Shown here: positions 1-10,510 of the stretch, piece by piece
Layout of the letters: every line of letters starts with the position of its first letter
How positions within the stretch are numbered: the stretch's first letter is position 1
Source of the DNA: a virus
Length of the DNA stretch: 25,799 nt
IMG/VR virus record: IMGVR_UViG_3300021356_000148
Location: 1-25,799 of that record
Reading direction: 5' to 3' (one strand)
The notes under the pieces: generated by a model
Databases searched by the model: none
What the model saw: the letters and a program-made list of their open reading frames with translations, nothing else
Told to the model about the DNA's origin: nothing
Position numbers and translations under genes: made by a program

Positions 1-3000
1 CCAGTTAAAGTAGCAGTAATTGTTCCAGCAGAGAAATTACCTGAACTATCTCTTATTACTGGAGCTGATGCTGTATTTGTAGATAAGAATTGTGATTGTT
101 GATAATAGAAATTATTAAGATTTCTTTCTCCTACAGCAGTGACATGACCATTTGAATCAATTGTGATATCTTCTACGACTGTACCATTATTATTACCACC
201 GAATGTACCATTTATTGTTGAGGTATCATCATGAGCAATTGTTATTGTATCACCACTTACTGATGTTGATATTGCATTTCCACCAGTAATTGTAAGTGTA
301 TCTTCATTTGCACTTGCAACTGCGCTTCCGGAATCACTATTAAATGTTCTATAGAATAATTGTGATGAACCTCTATCGGTATTTGTATATGTAACTGTAA
401 ATGTGCTACCACCTAATCCTGTTACAGCTTCAGATAATCCTGAACCTGCAGCAAAAACAAGATTTTTACCACTACCAAAATCAGTTCCTTCGATTTGTGC
501 TTGTCCCAGAGTTGCTTCAGATAATATTAATGAACCATCTGCTTCCCATTGATCAGTTGAATAATTATATACGATTGAGTGCGCACCTGTAACTCCAGAA
601 GCAACACCACTTGGACTTGTAATTGGACCAACTTCTAAACCAAATCCACCTGAACTTGGTTCTGAACTTAAATTGTTTCCTGCAAGTACTAATGTATCTT
701 CAACTTCTAATGTTGTTGTATTTAATATTGTCTCTGTACCATTAACTGTGAGATCACCTGTTATTGTTAGGTCACCAGCAATTGATACTGTATCTGTTGT
801 AGCATTACCAAGAACGGTATTACCATTTACATTTAGATTATTTGTAATTGTAACATTATTTGGTAATCCAATTGTAACTGCTGCAGTTTCTGAACCAGAA
901 CCTGTTACTTCGATTTCATTTGTTGTACCAGCAATTGTTGCTACATAATTACCTGTTGTTTTTGTTCCGAGAGCGATGGCATTGTCCTGAACATCATTAA
1001 CATCAACACTAATTGTGGTATTACCTAAATTAGTAATTGTACCAGAACCTGTAACATCACCTGTGAATGTAAGTGTTGGGTCATTAACATTAACATCAAA
1101 ATTCTGATTTGTTGAATCCCAATTTACTTGAATGCCTGCTTCGTCATTATTTGCAAATAAATCTTTTGCATTATAGAATGTTACAATATCCTGAGGGTCA
1201 CTGATTGTTGCACCTGTTTCTGTTACACCTAATAATTGTAAAGCTCTGTGACCTAAGTTGTTTGATACTTGGTTTTCATTCCATTGTAATTTAATATCTT
1301 GTGAACCACTGTAATCTGTTCTTTCCCAGAATAAACCTCTTTGAGCATTATTAGATGAGAATTCTATAAATGCTGTTGCAAATGAAACTTGAGAACCAGC
1401 TCCACCACCAACGATTAATGAACCTTCAGTAATATCTAAAGTTGAACCTGATTCAATTGTAAAGGTTTTATTTCCATCATATGATATATCGCTTTGAATT
1501 GTTTGTTCAGAACTTGATGTTATATTAAGCTTACCAGCATTTAATTCATTAACAGCACCTGATAAAGTTGATGCTGTAGTTGTTAATGATGCTGCGCCTT
1601 GTTTTAAATCTAATTCATTAATTGCTGTAACAAGACTTGTGGCTGATGTTGTAAGATTTCCAACTGTTCCAATATCAGATTCATGTTCATTTATCGCGCC
1701 AAGTACATCTTGTGCTGTAGTATTTAGTGAACCAATATCTAATGTACCAGCAATTACTGTATTACCAGTAGATGAAGCAACTGTAAATTTATCTGTATTA
1801 ATATCAAAGTTACCATCAATACCAACTGCACTTGCAAATGCACCAGTACCTGATACTTCTAAGTTTGTATTTAAATCTGTTGTTGTACCATTGACTATAA
1901 GATTCCCACCTATTGTGGTATTTGTATCAAAGGTAACAATTCCATCTACATCAAGTGTACCATCAATTTGAGTATTACCTGATGCTGCAACAACATTAAA
2001 TTTAGATAACCCAACTTCAAAGTTACCATCTACATCTAGTGTTCCTTCAACAACTAAATTATTATTAAATGTAGCATTAGTATCATTTGCTGTTAAAAAG
2101 ATATTTGAACCATTTGATTTTAATTGTAATTGACCACTTGCATTTGTAAGTCTACCATATTCTGAACCGGCATCTTTTAATATAACATCTTCACCATCAG
2201 CATCTAATATAATATCAGCATTTGAATCTAATGTAAATTGACCTGATGTAACGATAAAATTATTTGTGCCGGCTGATATTTCATATGTTGAAGCATCAAA
2301 TACTGCTTCAATTTCATTTACTGCTGAAGTAAGATTTGTTGCAACAGTTGTTAGATTTTCTGTAACGCCAACATCATCTTGTAATTCGTTAACTGAAGCA
2401 ACCAAGTCCATTGAGAATATTTTAATATCATCATTTGCTGATGCTTCGTTATTTAATTCAATTGCTACTCCATAACTTGTTGCTTTAGCTATAATATCAG
2501 CATGGTCAATTGCATCAATGTCATCATCAGTTGAGCCACCAAGTAATCTTATTTTTGCAGTAGCACTAAAACTACTATTAACACCTTGTGAAATTTTAAA
2601 TAATAATTCCGTTGATGTTGCTTTTAATACTATACCATACCAGTTTGAACTACTTGTGACTGCTGATTGTGTTGATAATTGTGAACCATTTTGGTATACA
2701 TATGAACCTTCAGTATATTTAGAAACATCTGGACTATTTGAAAGAGCGACTGATGCAACATAATTAGGTACGTGGAATCCACCTTCTAATAAATTTTGAG
2801 AAAGTTCTGTTCCATTTTTATAAACTCTTACTACACCAATATCAAAAGATTCTGCTTCTACTCTGACTACGTTTGCACTTGCAATAGTTGAAGTATTATT
2901 TGAATCAGCAATATCAGTTGCTGTTAAATCTTCTGAAGCATTAAATGTACCAGATGAATTTTTAACTAATATTTTTTCTTGATTTATTACAGATTCTATA

Positions 3001-3326
3001 GTTGCACTATATCCACCTGTCTGTGATATTGTATTACCATTAACAAAGTATTGTCCAATAGTTGGTGAATCAACAAGAATAATATAACCGGCAGTATTGT
3101 CCAAAGACTCTTCTGGTTTTACTTCAAACCTTACAGCCTTGGAATCATCATCAGTATCTTTAAATATAAAATCACCTGCTGATACATCTACATAATTATA
3201 TGTTTTATCAGAAAGATTACTATTTAACTGTTCGTTATCTCCAAGATGTAAAGAGACATCATTCGTCTTTTGACGAAATTGTTCTAGTGTATCGGATTTA
3301 TATACTCTTGTTTCTTTATTTGCCAT
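1..3326 (-). CDS. Tail fibre protein, C-terminus cut off by window edge
   Basis: The frame is open from the ATG at 3326 to base 1 (1108 complete codons) without a stop, so the C-terminus is missing. The N-terminus reads MANKETRVYKSDTLEQFRQK, probably the virion-attachment end. The body is rich in Asn, Thr, Gly, Ser and Asp with short beta-repeats. A motif of the form LTTxAxxLxxAxNEL occurs near residues 318, 554 and 580, with GNLIVNGTTTDLN and ITGDLTVNGTETILN strands between about 440 and 880. The last visible residues, RDSSGNFSAGTITATLTG (1091-1108), match a repeat common in marine phage tail fibres. The role is inferred to be host-receptor binding as the distal gene of the baseplate block. 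Its ATG overlaps the upstream stop as TAATG, and a purine-rich AAAGGG lies about 13 bases upstream. Structural class is well supported; the receptor cannot be predicted. Confidence 0.8.
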   Translation of the reverse strand, partial: MANKETRVYKSDTLEQFRQKTNDVSLHLGDNEQLNSNLSDKTYNYVDVSAGDFIFKDTDDDSKAVRFEVKPEESLDNTAGYIILVDSPTIGQYFVNGNTISQTGGYSATIESVINQEKILVKNSSGTFNASEDLTATDIADSNNTSTIASANVVRVEAESFDIGVVRVYKNGTELSQNLLEGGFHVPNYVASVALSNSPDVSKYTEGSYVYQNGSQLSTQSAVTSSSNWYGIVLKATSTELLFKISQGVNSSFSATAKIRLLGGSTDDDIDAIDHADIIAKATSYGVAIELNNEASANDDIKIFSMDLVASVNELQDDVGVTENLTTVATNLTSAVNEIEAVFDASTYEISAGTNNFIVTSGQFTLDSNADIILDADGEDVILKDAGSEYGRLTNASGQLQLKSNGSNIFLTANDTNATFNNNLVVEGTLDVDGNFEVGLSKFNVVAASGNTQIDGTLDVDGIVTFDTNTTIGGNLIVNGTTTDLNTNLEVSGTGAFASAVGIDGNFDINTDKFTVASSTGNTVIAGTLDIGSLNTTAQDVLGAINEHESDIGTVGNLTTSATSLVTAINELDLKQGAASLTTTASTLSGAVNELNAGKLNITSSSEQTIQSDISYDGNKTFTIESGSTLDITEGSLIVGGGAGSQVSFATAFIEFSSNNAQRGLFWERTDYSGSQDIKLQWNENQVSNNLGHRALQLLGVTETGATISDPQDIVTFYNAKDLFANNDEAGIQVNWDSTNQNFDVNVNDPTLTFTGDVTGSGTITNLGNTTISVDVNDVQDNAIALGTKTTGNYVATIAGTTNEIEVTGSGSETAAVTIGLPNNVTITNNLNVNGNTVLGNATTDTVSIAGDLTITGDLTVNGTETILNTTTLEVEDTLVLAGNNLSSEPSSGGFGLEVGPITSPSGVASGVTGAHSIVYNYSTDQWEADGSLILSEATLGQAQIEGTDFGSGKNLVFAAGSGLSEAVTGLGGSTFTVTYTNTDRGSSQLFYRTFNSDSGSAVASANEDTLTITGGNAISTSVSGDTITIAHDDTSTINGTFGGNNNGTVVEDITIDSNGHVTAVGERNLNNFYYQQSQFLSTNTASAPVIRDSSGNFSAGTITATLT

Positions 3327-3526
3327 TATTTTTTACTCAACCCTTTTATTAGTTTTTTAAGTTCTGCAACATCTTTTTCAAGTTGCAAAATCTTTTCATC
3401 TTTTTCCTTATCTAATTTCATTTGTGCTCGCCTAGCAGAAAATGCATTAGTATTAGTATTTATAACTGCTCCACTAGAAGTATCTTTTTCTAAATCAGGA
3501 TAATCAATTATTTTCTTTCTTGCCAT
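3326..3526 (-). CDS. Small coiled-coil virion or assembly protein, unknown function
   Basis: A 66-residue basic protein. The N-terminal half (MARKKIIDYPDLEKD, then an Asn/Thr stretch) looks extended. Residues about 34-62 form a charged heptad pattern ending in LQLEKDVAELKKLIKGL, which predicts a coiled coil. There is no signal peptide or membrane segment. It lies 7 bases after the 1786-aa structural gene and its stop overlaps the fibre ATG by one base, so it is probably co-translated with both. By position it could be a fibre-attachment adaptor or a trimerisation chaperone for the fibre; this is inference from context. The same kind of small gene sits between peripheral baseplate and fibre genes in related marine phages, from memory. 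The ribosome-binding site is weak (AGGTAA). Confidence 0.7.
   Translation of the reverse strand: MARKKIIDYPDLEKDTSSGAVINTNTNAFSARRAQMKLDKEKDEKILQLEKDVAELKKLIKGLSKK
3457..3464 (-). promoter_or_regulatory. Possible internal late promoter box
   Basis: An exact TATAAATA on the minus strand inside the 66-aa gene, about 130 bases before the fibre start. Read by T4 late-promoter geometry (box at -13 to -6), transcription would start near 3451. It also encodes part of the protein, and at this AT content several such octamers are expected by chance, so it is only a candidate for a separate fibre transcript. Confidence 0.25.
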
Positions 3527-3533
3527 AATTTAC

Positions 3534-6500
3534 CTATGTTGCGCAAATTGCTCTAAAGTCTTTAATGATCGGTGGTAATGAACTAATTGTAGATTTCATT
3601 ACGATCTTAAACTGTATAGCACCAATTAAATCTGTTGGATTAATATCAAATCTTACCTCGCTAAATCTTGTAGCATTTGTTGGAATTGCGCCTGAACCAT
3701 TTACTGCTGGATCAACATGATCCCATGCTTCTTTTGATATATCTTCATCACCTGTAGTAAATCTGTAATATAATTCTACATTAGCATTTCCTGGTTTAAG
3801 AACATTCATATAAACAGTTGCTACATCAGCTTGTTCATTAAGTTCTATTTTCTTAGTTATATATTTAGCAAGTTCTGGACCACCTGATACAACTTCTTCC
3901 GCAGTTACTGCGCCATCTGAACTTACAATATTTTGTACAGTATTAAGTGATAATCTACTCATGTCTATAACAGGTGATAATGCTTCATCTGTTGTAGAAA
4001 GTACAGCTCTTAAATTAAATGATTTACCACCAACTTCCTCTGATTCATCTATTGAAGAACAAATAAGTTGTGGTCTATCAAAGTACACATTTTTATTTGG
4101 TAATATTTCATATTCAGAAGTTGTTGCGTATGGAGTTTCTGTTCCATCTAAACTTTTACCAGTAACTCCTGATGCGTAAAATTTAATTGATGTTCCAGGT
4201 ACTTGTAAGTTTTGTACGTTTGGATAATATACATCAATGTGTCTATTTTCAGTAGCCTTTGCTCCTGTTCCACCAGCATAACCAGTACTTGTTGCATTTG
4301 TCCCTACATCAATTGTATATGTATCATGAGTAAATGCAGTAATATTATGAGTACCATTTAGAGCTGTATGTGCTATATTACCACCATATGTTCCTGATGC
4401 TACATCAGAAATTGTTACATTTGCAGAGGTACTATACATACCATGATTTTTATGAGATACAACTACGTTACTAGAACTATTTGTAAAGAAGAATGGATTT
4501 GCTCCTAATTTCTTCTTAGGTAATACATCATTTGTAAAGTTGATTGTATGATCTGATGTATTAAATGAACATCTATTTAATTTAAATTTAAGATCTTTTG
4601 ATTGTTCTGCTGTCCATGTTGAAGCATTTGCTGAACTAAAGAATACACCACCATACGGCTGCTTAACAATTCTTTTTGTTACATCAGTTAAATCTTGTCC
4701 ACCCATTTCAGCAACGTATACTTCATAATTATCACACATAGAAGTTACAACAATTGCATATTCAGTATCTTGTGAAAGATAAACTGGATAATCAAAAGCA
4801 AAGTTAGTTGCAGCATCTGCATTACCAAATCCATTATTTGCATTTGCATCTGATGGTAAGTTAATTGAACCAGGATATAAAATCTTATCAGCACCTGGTA
4901 CTATTCTTTGAGTTGGATAACCATTCTTGGTTGTTCTAATTGTAACTCTGACTGGTATCGATGCATCTGCTCTTCTGAAATATAAATCAACTGAGTTAAC
5001 AAATATACCGCCTGCTTTATCTACAAGGAATGTTTCTGCAACTGGGTCAACCCATTCAGTTGTTTCTGATACTTCAGTATCCACAATAACTCTATCTTCT
5101 CTTACTTCAGATGTTACAAGTCTTGGTACTTTTGTTGAAACTATTTTTTCTTCTAAAGTTTCTAACATACCTTGTGCATGATATTGTGCTTCAGCATATG
5201 TTGTTTCGTTATTCTTATTATTTGTACTACTATCTGTAAGTCTAAACTCTCTTGCACCTGTAGCAAATTTTAATGCAGCGTTTCTTGGTATAATAAATGA
5301 ACCTTCAACTACACCAGACGCATCAGTGATTAAAGCTCCTGCTGAATCAGGGTGAGATGTTGAACCCTCAAATGTATCAATATTATTTTGATCGGTAAAT
5401 TCTACAAAAGTATCTTCTCTTACATAACTTGATACATCTGCGCCATCAAAGAAAGCATAAACTTGAGTATTTGGTTTTAATAATTGCGCTTTAAAATGTA
5501 TTTCTCTTGATCTGATAAATGGTATAAAGTTAACTTCAACAACCTTAACACCATCTGATTTAGTAATAGTATCAAATGTTAAATCTGTATTAATACCTGA
5601 TCTTGATTGATTTGAAGTTGTAGTAGTTGTGATTGTAGTATTTACTTGTTGAGCACCACCTCCAAATAAATTACCTTGATTATCAATATCTCTAAATTCT
5701 GGTTCTCCATCTAACCACCAGAATTGATTTATTCTATTTCGATTACCTGTAAATTCTTGATCAGATTGAACATCTACTCCAGCCCAGTTTGTTTCCCATT
5801 CGTTCCAAACTGTTCCAAGTATACCTTCTTCCTCAGCCATTTTCTTAAACTGTTCATATTGTTCTGAATCATCAATAATGACTGGTGGTCTTACATCTAC
5901 TTCTTTCCATTCGTCAGTATCAGGTGAAAGTTCAATTGTTCCAGCCCAACTAAATACTGCATATGGATTTACATTTGAGAATATAGATGAATATGGCTGA
6001 TTAACATAGTTTGTTTCTGTAAATGGTAATGTTACAATTGATTTACTTTTTAAAGCTTTACCACCTGTACCATTTGTTTCACCAGCTTTTCTAATAAGAT
6101 TTACGTTTCTTTCATCAAATTTTGGTCTTAAATGTCCTTTACGTCTATCTACAGAAGCTGCATAATCTACATTACCACTATCTCCTATACCATGACCTTT
6201 AAAGCTATCAACAATAAATCCATTCTTAAGTCTTTCAGTACTGCCGTCCATGATTTGAGTACTTGCAGCACTTTGTTCTAATAATGAAAGTGAAGTAAAG
6301 TATTCTAAATTTTTAACACGTTTTTCGATTTTACCGATATCACGCATTGTATATCGTTTATTATCGACAATAACTGGTTTTACATCTGATGTACTAAACA
6401 CATAAGGCTTTAATCTTAAATCATATATTGCCATTGCGTCATCTGGTATTTCAGGTGATACTGGATTTTCTGAAGGAACACCTTCAACAGTTTTAAATTC

Positions 6501-8894
6501 ACCTGCTCTTGTAACAATTAATTTATCGATTCTCGGTAAATAATGAGTAACGTCTACTGTAAACAGTGAACTATCAGCTGGAATGTCTGAAGTTTGAGCT
6601 GTACCACCATCAAAACCTGTACCAGCATCGTTTACTCTTGGTCTAAAGTCTAAACAATCTCTTAATTCATGGTAACCATTGATACCATTAAAGCTCGGTA
6701 TATCTTCGTAAGCTACATCATTTGGATTATATGAATCAACTGAGAAATAATCTCCTACACCATGAGTAAAGAAATCAAAGGTAACGTCAATTGCACCAGG
6801 ATCAGATTGTCCTGGTTTTAGAACTACTTTTCCTAATCCATAAAAATTATCTCTTTGACCATTGTCAAGATAAAATTTACTTTTAACGTCAGCACCATTC
6901 GCGTCAGTAATTGTTTTAACTTTATAAATGTCTGCTTTACCAAGAGATACAGCATTTGCTATACCATCAACAGTCCCTAATGTTTCACCTGAAACTGAAC
7001 CATCTGTTTGTAATTGTTTTGATTTTTCACCAGCCGCGCTTTTTTGAACATTTGCAATAAATACAATTTTTTCAGATCCACTTGGTGTTTGACCATTCAC
7101 AGTTGTAAATGTAATTTCATCCCCATTTATTGTTGGACTTACGCTTGTATCAATATGAACTTCTACATCAGTACCTGAAGCATCACCACTTGTTGGAACA
7201 ATTGCAGCAACTACATCATTATCTGCAAAAGTACCACTACCTAAAGTCATTGTTAAATCACCAGCAGCTGTTTCTAATAATTGTTTTGTTGTATATGATG
7301 CAATTGTTAAGTCTTGATTTGGAGCAGGTCTTCGTAATGTATCGACTGCTGTATATGGTAATTTATAAACTAAAGTATTAAAAGATCCATCAAATGTATC
7401 TGTTCCATCTAAATCAGCTTGGAATTTTACTGTTCCACCGGGTCCACCGTCATCCCATTGTAAACTTACAACAGAACTAAAATTACCTGATGTCATTTGA
7501 ACATCAAAGATATAAAGTCTTAATTCTGAACCAACATATTCAAGACCTCTTGCTCTACATGTACCAACTATAGATCCGCCACCTTCAGTTGCATTATGTA
7601 AATTAATAGTGTCATATGTATTAATATCTGGCATACCAACTGGATCAGGTGTTGACGTTTTTAGTTTAACATAGTTACCCAATCTTATTGTGGTTGGATC
7701 AGAACCTATAAATTTTGTATCGTTTACAGCATCTCTTGGTTTATCTATTTCAACATATTTTGTATTAATATTTTCTACTCTAAATCCTTTTACATATCCA
7801 ACATTTGGTTCAATACCAATTGCTAATTTATCAGCATCTCCACCATTTCCTGATGTTAAATAACCATTGTTACTTCCATCGTCTAAATGTTCACGGATAT
7901 TTAATTGATATGGATTTAATGAATAGTCACCTGATTCTTCATATGTTCTTTTTGCTAATCTCTTTGTAAGCTCTGTATCTAAATTTTTATCTGTTTTGTC
8001 TGCTGTTGGTTTACCGTCTTCAACAGTAAGCAATGTTATCATACTATCTTCAGTACGATTTGCTAAATTAGGATCTTGTTTTACAAGCTCTGTTGATATT
8101 TTATATCGATCAGCACCTGGAGCTGAAAAGTTTGGTGTGCCTTGTGCATTATCTACTAGATCACTATCTGCGTCTGATGTGATTGTTGATTCAGTGACTT
8201 TTAAACCAACAATATAATTTGGTGTATTTGTATATTTGTCTAAGATTAAAGAACCAGCTGGTACAAATACAAATGAACCAGCAATAAAATAAACACCTTC
8301 TTCGATTGATACTACTGAACCTAAACCTACTGGGCTAGTAATTGATGAGGCAGTGTTACTTCCATCAATATTGGAACCACCACCAACCATACCATAAGCA
8401 GGTGTAGATGCATCTGAAACAAATTCTTCTCCAGCAACAAATTTTTGTACTGTTCTATTTGTATCACCTGATTCTAAATATTCAATATAAAGTGTATTAG
8501 GATCTGAGTTTTCTGAAGCAATAACAGCTTTAACTTCTGCAACAACTTGATTTGTTGTATTTGCTGTACCAGTAATTTTTGTACCAACAAAATCTGATAG
8601 GTAATTATCTGTATTTAATGCACCTTGTGTTGAGTGAGTAAAATCAGATTCTATTTTTATAAAATCATAATTAACATTTAATGTAGCTTTACCATTTATA
8701 ACTCTTGAACCATCTTTAAATGCAAATTGACCATGACGATCTATTTGAGCTTGTAACGCAGTTTGTAATTGAGTTAATTCTCTTGCCTGTACTGCATAAC
8801 CTGGTTTAAATAAAATTCTATGATAATTTTTTGCTTCATCAAAATCATCATAGTAAGGTGCTACGTTATAATTTTTTACTACTGTTGTTGCCAT
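3534..8894 (-). CDS. Giant peripheral baseplate/structural protein, DUF4815 type
   Basis: A 1786-residue protein. The N-terminus (NVAPYYDDFDEAKNYHRILF, then PGYAVQARELTQLQTALQ) matches my memory of the DUF4815 structural proteins of marine T4-like phages. A short helical segment NLEYFTSLSLLEQSA lies near residue 860. From about 1210 come elements also seen in that family: REFRLTDSSTNNKNNETTY, then DPVAETFLVDKAGGIFVNSV (about 1280), YEVYVAEMGG (about 1390) and NASTWTAEQSKDLKFKL (about 1425). The C-terminal ~95 residues look like a separate beta domain. No enzymatic motif is visible. Position after gp8 and before the fibre matches the gp9/gp10/gp11 place in T4, so a role linking wedge to fibres is likely but inferred. 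It has a strong Shine-Dalgarno (AGGA, 7 bases before the ATG). Confidence 0.8.
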   Translation of the reverse strand: MATTVVKNYNVAPYYDDFDEAKNYHRILFKPGYAVQARELTQLQTALQAQIDRHGQFAFKDGSRVINGKATLNVNYDFIKIESDFTHSTQGALNTDNYLSDFVGTKITGTANTTNQVVAEVKAVIASENSDPNTLYIEYLESGDTNRTVQKFVAGEEFVSDASTPAYGMVGGGSNIDGSNTASSITSPVGLGSVVSIEEGVYFIAGSFVFVPAGSLILDKYTNTPNYIVGLKVTESTITSDADSDLVDNAQGTPNFSAPGADRYKISTELVKQDPNLANRTEDSMITLLTVEDGKPTADKTDKNLDTELTKRLAKRTYEESGDYSLNPYQLNIREHLDDGSNNGYLTSGNGGDADKLAIGIEPNVGYVKGFRVENINTKYVEIDKPRDAVNDTKFIGSDPTTIRLGNYVKLKTSTPDPVGMPDINTYDTINLHNATEGGGSIVGTCRARGLEYVGSELRLYIFDVQMTSGNFSSVVSLQWDDGGPGGTVKFQADLDGTDTFDGSFNTLVYKLPYTAVDTLRRPAPNQDLTIASYTTKQLLETAAGDLTMTLGSGTFADNDVVAAIVPTSGDASGTDVEVHIDTSVSPTINGDEITFTTVNGQTPSGSEKIVFIANVQKSAAGEKSKQLQTDGSVSGETLGTVDGIANAVSLGKADIYKVKTITDANGADVKSKFYLDNGQRDNFYGLGKVVLKPGQSDPGAIDVTFDFFTHGVGDYFSVDSYNPNDVAYEDIPSFNGINGYHELRDCLDFRPRVNDAGTGFDGGTAQTSDIPADSSLFTVDVTHYLPRIDKLIVTRAGEFKTVEGVPSENPVSPEIPDDAMAIYDLRLKPYVFSTSDVKPVIVDNKRYTMRDIGKIEKRVKNLEYFTSLSLLEQSAASTQIMDGSTERLKNGFIVDSFKGHGIGDSGNVDYAASVDRRKGHLRPKFDERNVNLIRKAGETNGTGGKALKSKSIVTLPFTETNYVNQPYSSIFSNVNPYAVFSWAGTIELSPDTDEWKEVDVRPPVIIDDSEQYEQFKKMAEEEGILGTVWNEWETNWAGVDVQSDQEFTGNRNRINQFWWLDGEPEFRDIDNQGNLFGGGAQQVNTTITTTTTSNQSRSGINTDLTFDTITKSDGVKVVEVNFIPFIRSREIHFKAQLLKPNTQVYAFFDGADVSSYVREDTFVEFTDQNNIDTFEGSTSHPDSAGALITDASGVVEGSFIIPRNAALKFATGAREFRLTDSSTNNKNNETTYAEAQYHAQGMLETLEEKIVSTKVPRLVTSEVREDRVIVDTEVSETTEWVDPVAETFLVDKAGGIFVNSVDLYFRRADASIPVRVTIRTTKNGYPTQRIVPGADKILYPGSINLPSDANANNGFGNADAATNFAFDYPVYLSQDTEYAIVVTSMCDNYEVYVAEMGGQDLTDVTKRIVKQPYGGVFFSSANASTWTAEQSKDLKFKLNRCSFNTSDHTINFTNDVLPKKKLGANPFFFTNSSSNVVVSHKNHGMYSTSANVTISDVASGTYGGNIAHTALNGTHNITAFTHDTYTIDVGTNATSTGYAGGTGAKATENRHIDVYYPNVQNLQVPGTSIKFYASGVTGKSLDGTETPYATTSEYEILPNKNVYFDRPQLICSSIDESEEVGGKSFNLRAVLSTTDEALSPVIDMSRLSLNTVQNIVSSDGAVTAEEVVSGGPELAKYITKKIELNEQADVATVYMNVLKPGNANVELYYRFTTGDEDISKEAWDHVDPAVNGSGAIPTNATRFSEVRFDINPTDLIGAIQFKIVMKSTISSLPPIIKDFRAICAT

Positions 8895-8905
8895 AAATTT
8901 TTCCT
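8895..8905 (-). promoter_or_regulatory. Strong ribosome-binding site of the 1786-aa gene
   Basis: The minus strand reads AGGAAAAATTT directly before the ATG. This is nearly identical, with the same 7-base spacing, to the gp48 leader (AGGAAAAATCT before its ATG at 21125). The shared leader fixes both starts. Confidence 0.6.
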
Positions 8906-8915
8906 ATAAATTATA

Positions 8916-10499
8916 TTAGAATTCTAATATAACTTTAATATCTTCAATCTGTGTTGTTGTTCTATTAATTGGGTCTCTATTTTCTAAGAATAATATTTGA
9001 CCACTTGATCTATCAACTTCTGGATTACCAAGTGCATTAGAACTTTCTAATGCTCCAGCAGTATTAGATGTTTGTCCAGTAATTGTTTCTCCATTTTCGA
9101 ATGGAGTATATCCTGTTTTACTATTTTGATGATAGTAAATATAACCAGTATCTGAATCTATTTCTACGATATATGCTTGAGCTCCTGATGTTCCACCAAC
9201 AATTAATTCATCAACAGAATAATCACTAATATCAACCGATGATACAAAGTCTAAATAGTTTAATGCTTTTAATGTATCAGCTGAAGCAATTGAACCAGCT
9301 AAAGGAACTGCGTTATAAACTCTTGGTTCTTTTATTAATGTGATTTGTCTAAAATCGTTCCCTGTAGTTAAATCAGCGTCTGATGCACCAAGTAATTGTA
9401 CATTAAGTGATAAGAAGAAACCACCAAGTTCTGCTCTTGGGTCAACACCATGTCCACCTTTTGGAGCAATCACAGCTCTTGCAGTAGCATCTGAACCACC
9501 GCCACCAGAAATTACAACATCAGCTACAGTATAATTAGTACCTTTGCCTGTAATATTAATTGCTGTTACTTCACCATCAGAAACATCACATGTTGCTGTG
9601 GCTCCTGTTCCATCACCAGTAATTGTAACTAAGTTTAAACCTGTTCCATCTGTATATCCTGTTCCACCTGCTGTTATTTCTATTCTTTCAATACCTGCTG
9701 CAGTTGCAGAATCTCTTGATGCTTTTTGGTTAAGATACTGAGCAAAATCTGCTTCAGTTAAAGATGCTTCAGCAGCTGCATCTGTTGCAAAAGCAAAGGT
9801 AAGTATATCTCCAGCTGTAAAGGTTGAAGGAGCTGAAACTGTAAGTGTATTACCATTTATTGCGGAAACTGTTGTTGAACCGCCGTTGATTGCCATACCT
9901 ACTGTAATATCAGGATTTGAATCAGTAAGAGTCACTGTAGTAATTGAAGATGTAGTGGCAGCTACGACTCCTTCTGTACCAAGTGATACTGTTTTTACTG
10001 GCATATAACTATTTGTTAAGAATTTTTCAGCATCAGCAACGGCTACTGTATACATGTATTTCCATATATATCCGTCTGATTCTGCTTGTGGATCTGTTAA
10101 TGTTTGAGTTGGTTGGATAGTAGAACCTGCTCCACCTTTTTTGATACATTTATATACCTTAAACTCTGAAGTGATTACATAAAATGATTTATCAAAAATG
10201 CTTCCGTCGTTTGAATCCCATTCATCGTATACTCTATTTGATGTCCAGGTATATCTGTCTACTACATGAGAAAGATCAGCTGATGCTATCTTTTTCATAC
10301 CTATAAGGTTTTCTCTTGCTTCCCCTAAATCGTCTAAGTGGTCATTAGGTGTAAATGGAGTCGTATCAGTCGTATCAGAAGTCGTTAATGACCAAACATC
10401 TGATTTACCAATAGCTACATATACACTACTATTTGCCACGTCATCTTTAAAGTTATTAGCATTTAAAACTCTAAAATTTGATGTTACTATTGCTGCCAT
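8916..10499 (-). CDS. 8: Baseplate wedge protein gp8
   Basis: 527 residues against about 334 in T4 gp8. The N-terminal half carries the gp8 pattern: IVTSNFRVLNANNF at the start, then SSVYVAIGKSDVWS, FYVITSEFKVYKCIKK and ESDGYIWKYMYTV (about 140-155), matching T4 gp8's IVTSKFR, ITFGRSEPWS, VYRCLD and DGYVWEYLFEI. The extra length is mostly an insertion between about residues 170 and 345, which includes a Gly/Thr-rich beta-repeat (GGTGYTDG, then GDGTGATATC; about 270-341) also found in gp53 and the gp7-position protein. The conserved C-terminal half includes DPRAELGGFFLSLNVQL and a final IEDIKVILEF. gp8 dimers are part of the (gp6)2-gp7-gp8 wedge in T4. The gene has an AAGGA ribosome-binding site and a late promoter box 47 bases upstream. 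Confidence 0.88.
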   Translation of the reverse strand: MAAIVTSNFRVLNANNFKDDVANSSVYVAIGKSDVWSLTTSDTTDTTPFTPNDHLDDLGEARENLIGMKKIASADLSHVVDRYTWTSNRVYDEWDSNDGSIFDKSFYVITSEFKVYKCIKKGGAGSTIQPTQTLTDPQAESDGYIWKYMYTVAVADAEKFLTNSYMPVKTVSLGTEGVVAATTSSITTVTLTDSNPDITVGMAINGGSTTVSAINGNTLTVSAPSTFTAGDILTFAFATDAAAEASLTEADFAQYLNQKASRDSATAAGIERIEITAGGTGYTDGTGLNLVTITGDGTGATATCDVSDGEVTAINITGKGTNYTVADVVISGGGGSDATARAVIAPKGGHGVDPRAELGGFFLSLNVQLLGASDADLTTGNDFRQITLIKEPRVYNAVPLAGSIASADTLKALNYLDFVSSVDISDYSVDELIVGGTSGAQAYIVEIDSDTGYIYYHQNSKTGYTPFENGETITGQTSNTAGALESSNALGNPEVDRSSGQILFLENRDPINRTTTQIEDIKVILEF

Positions 10500-10510
10500 A
10501 TTAGTTTCCT

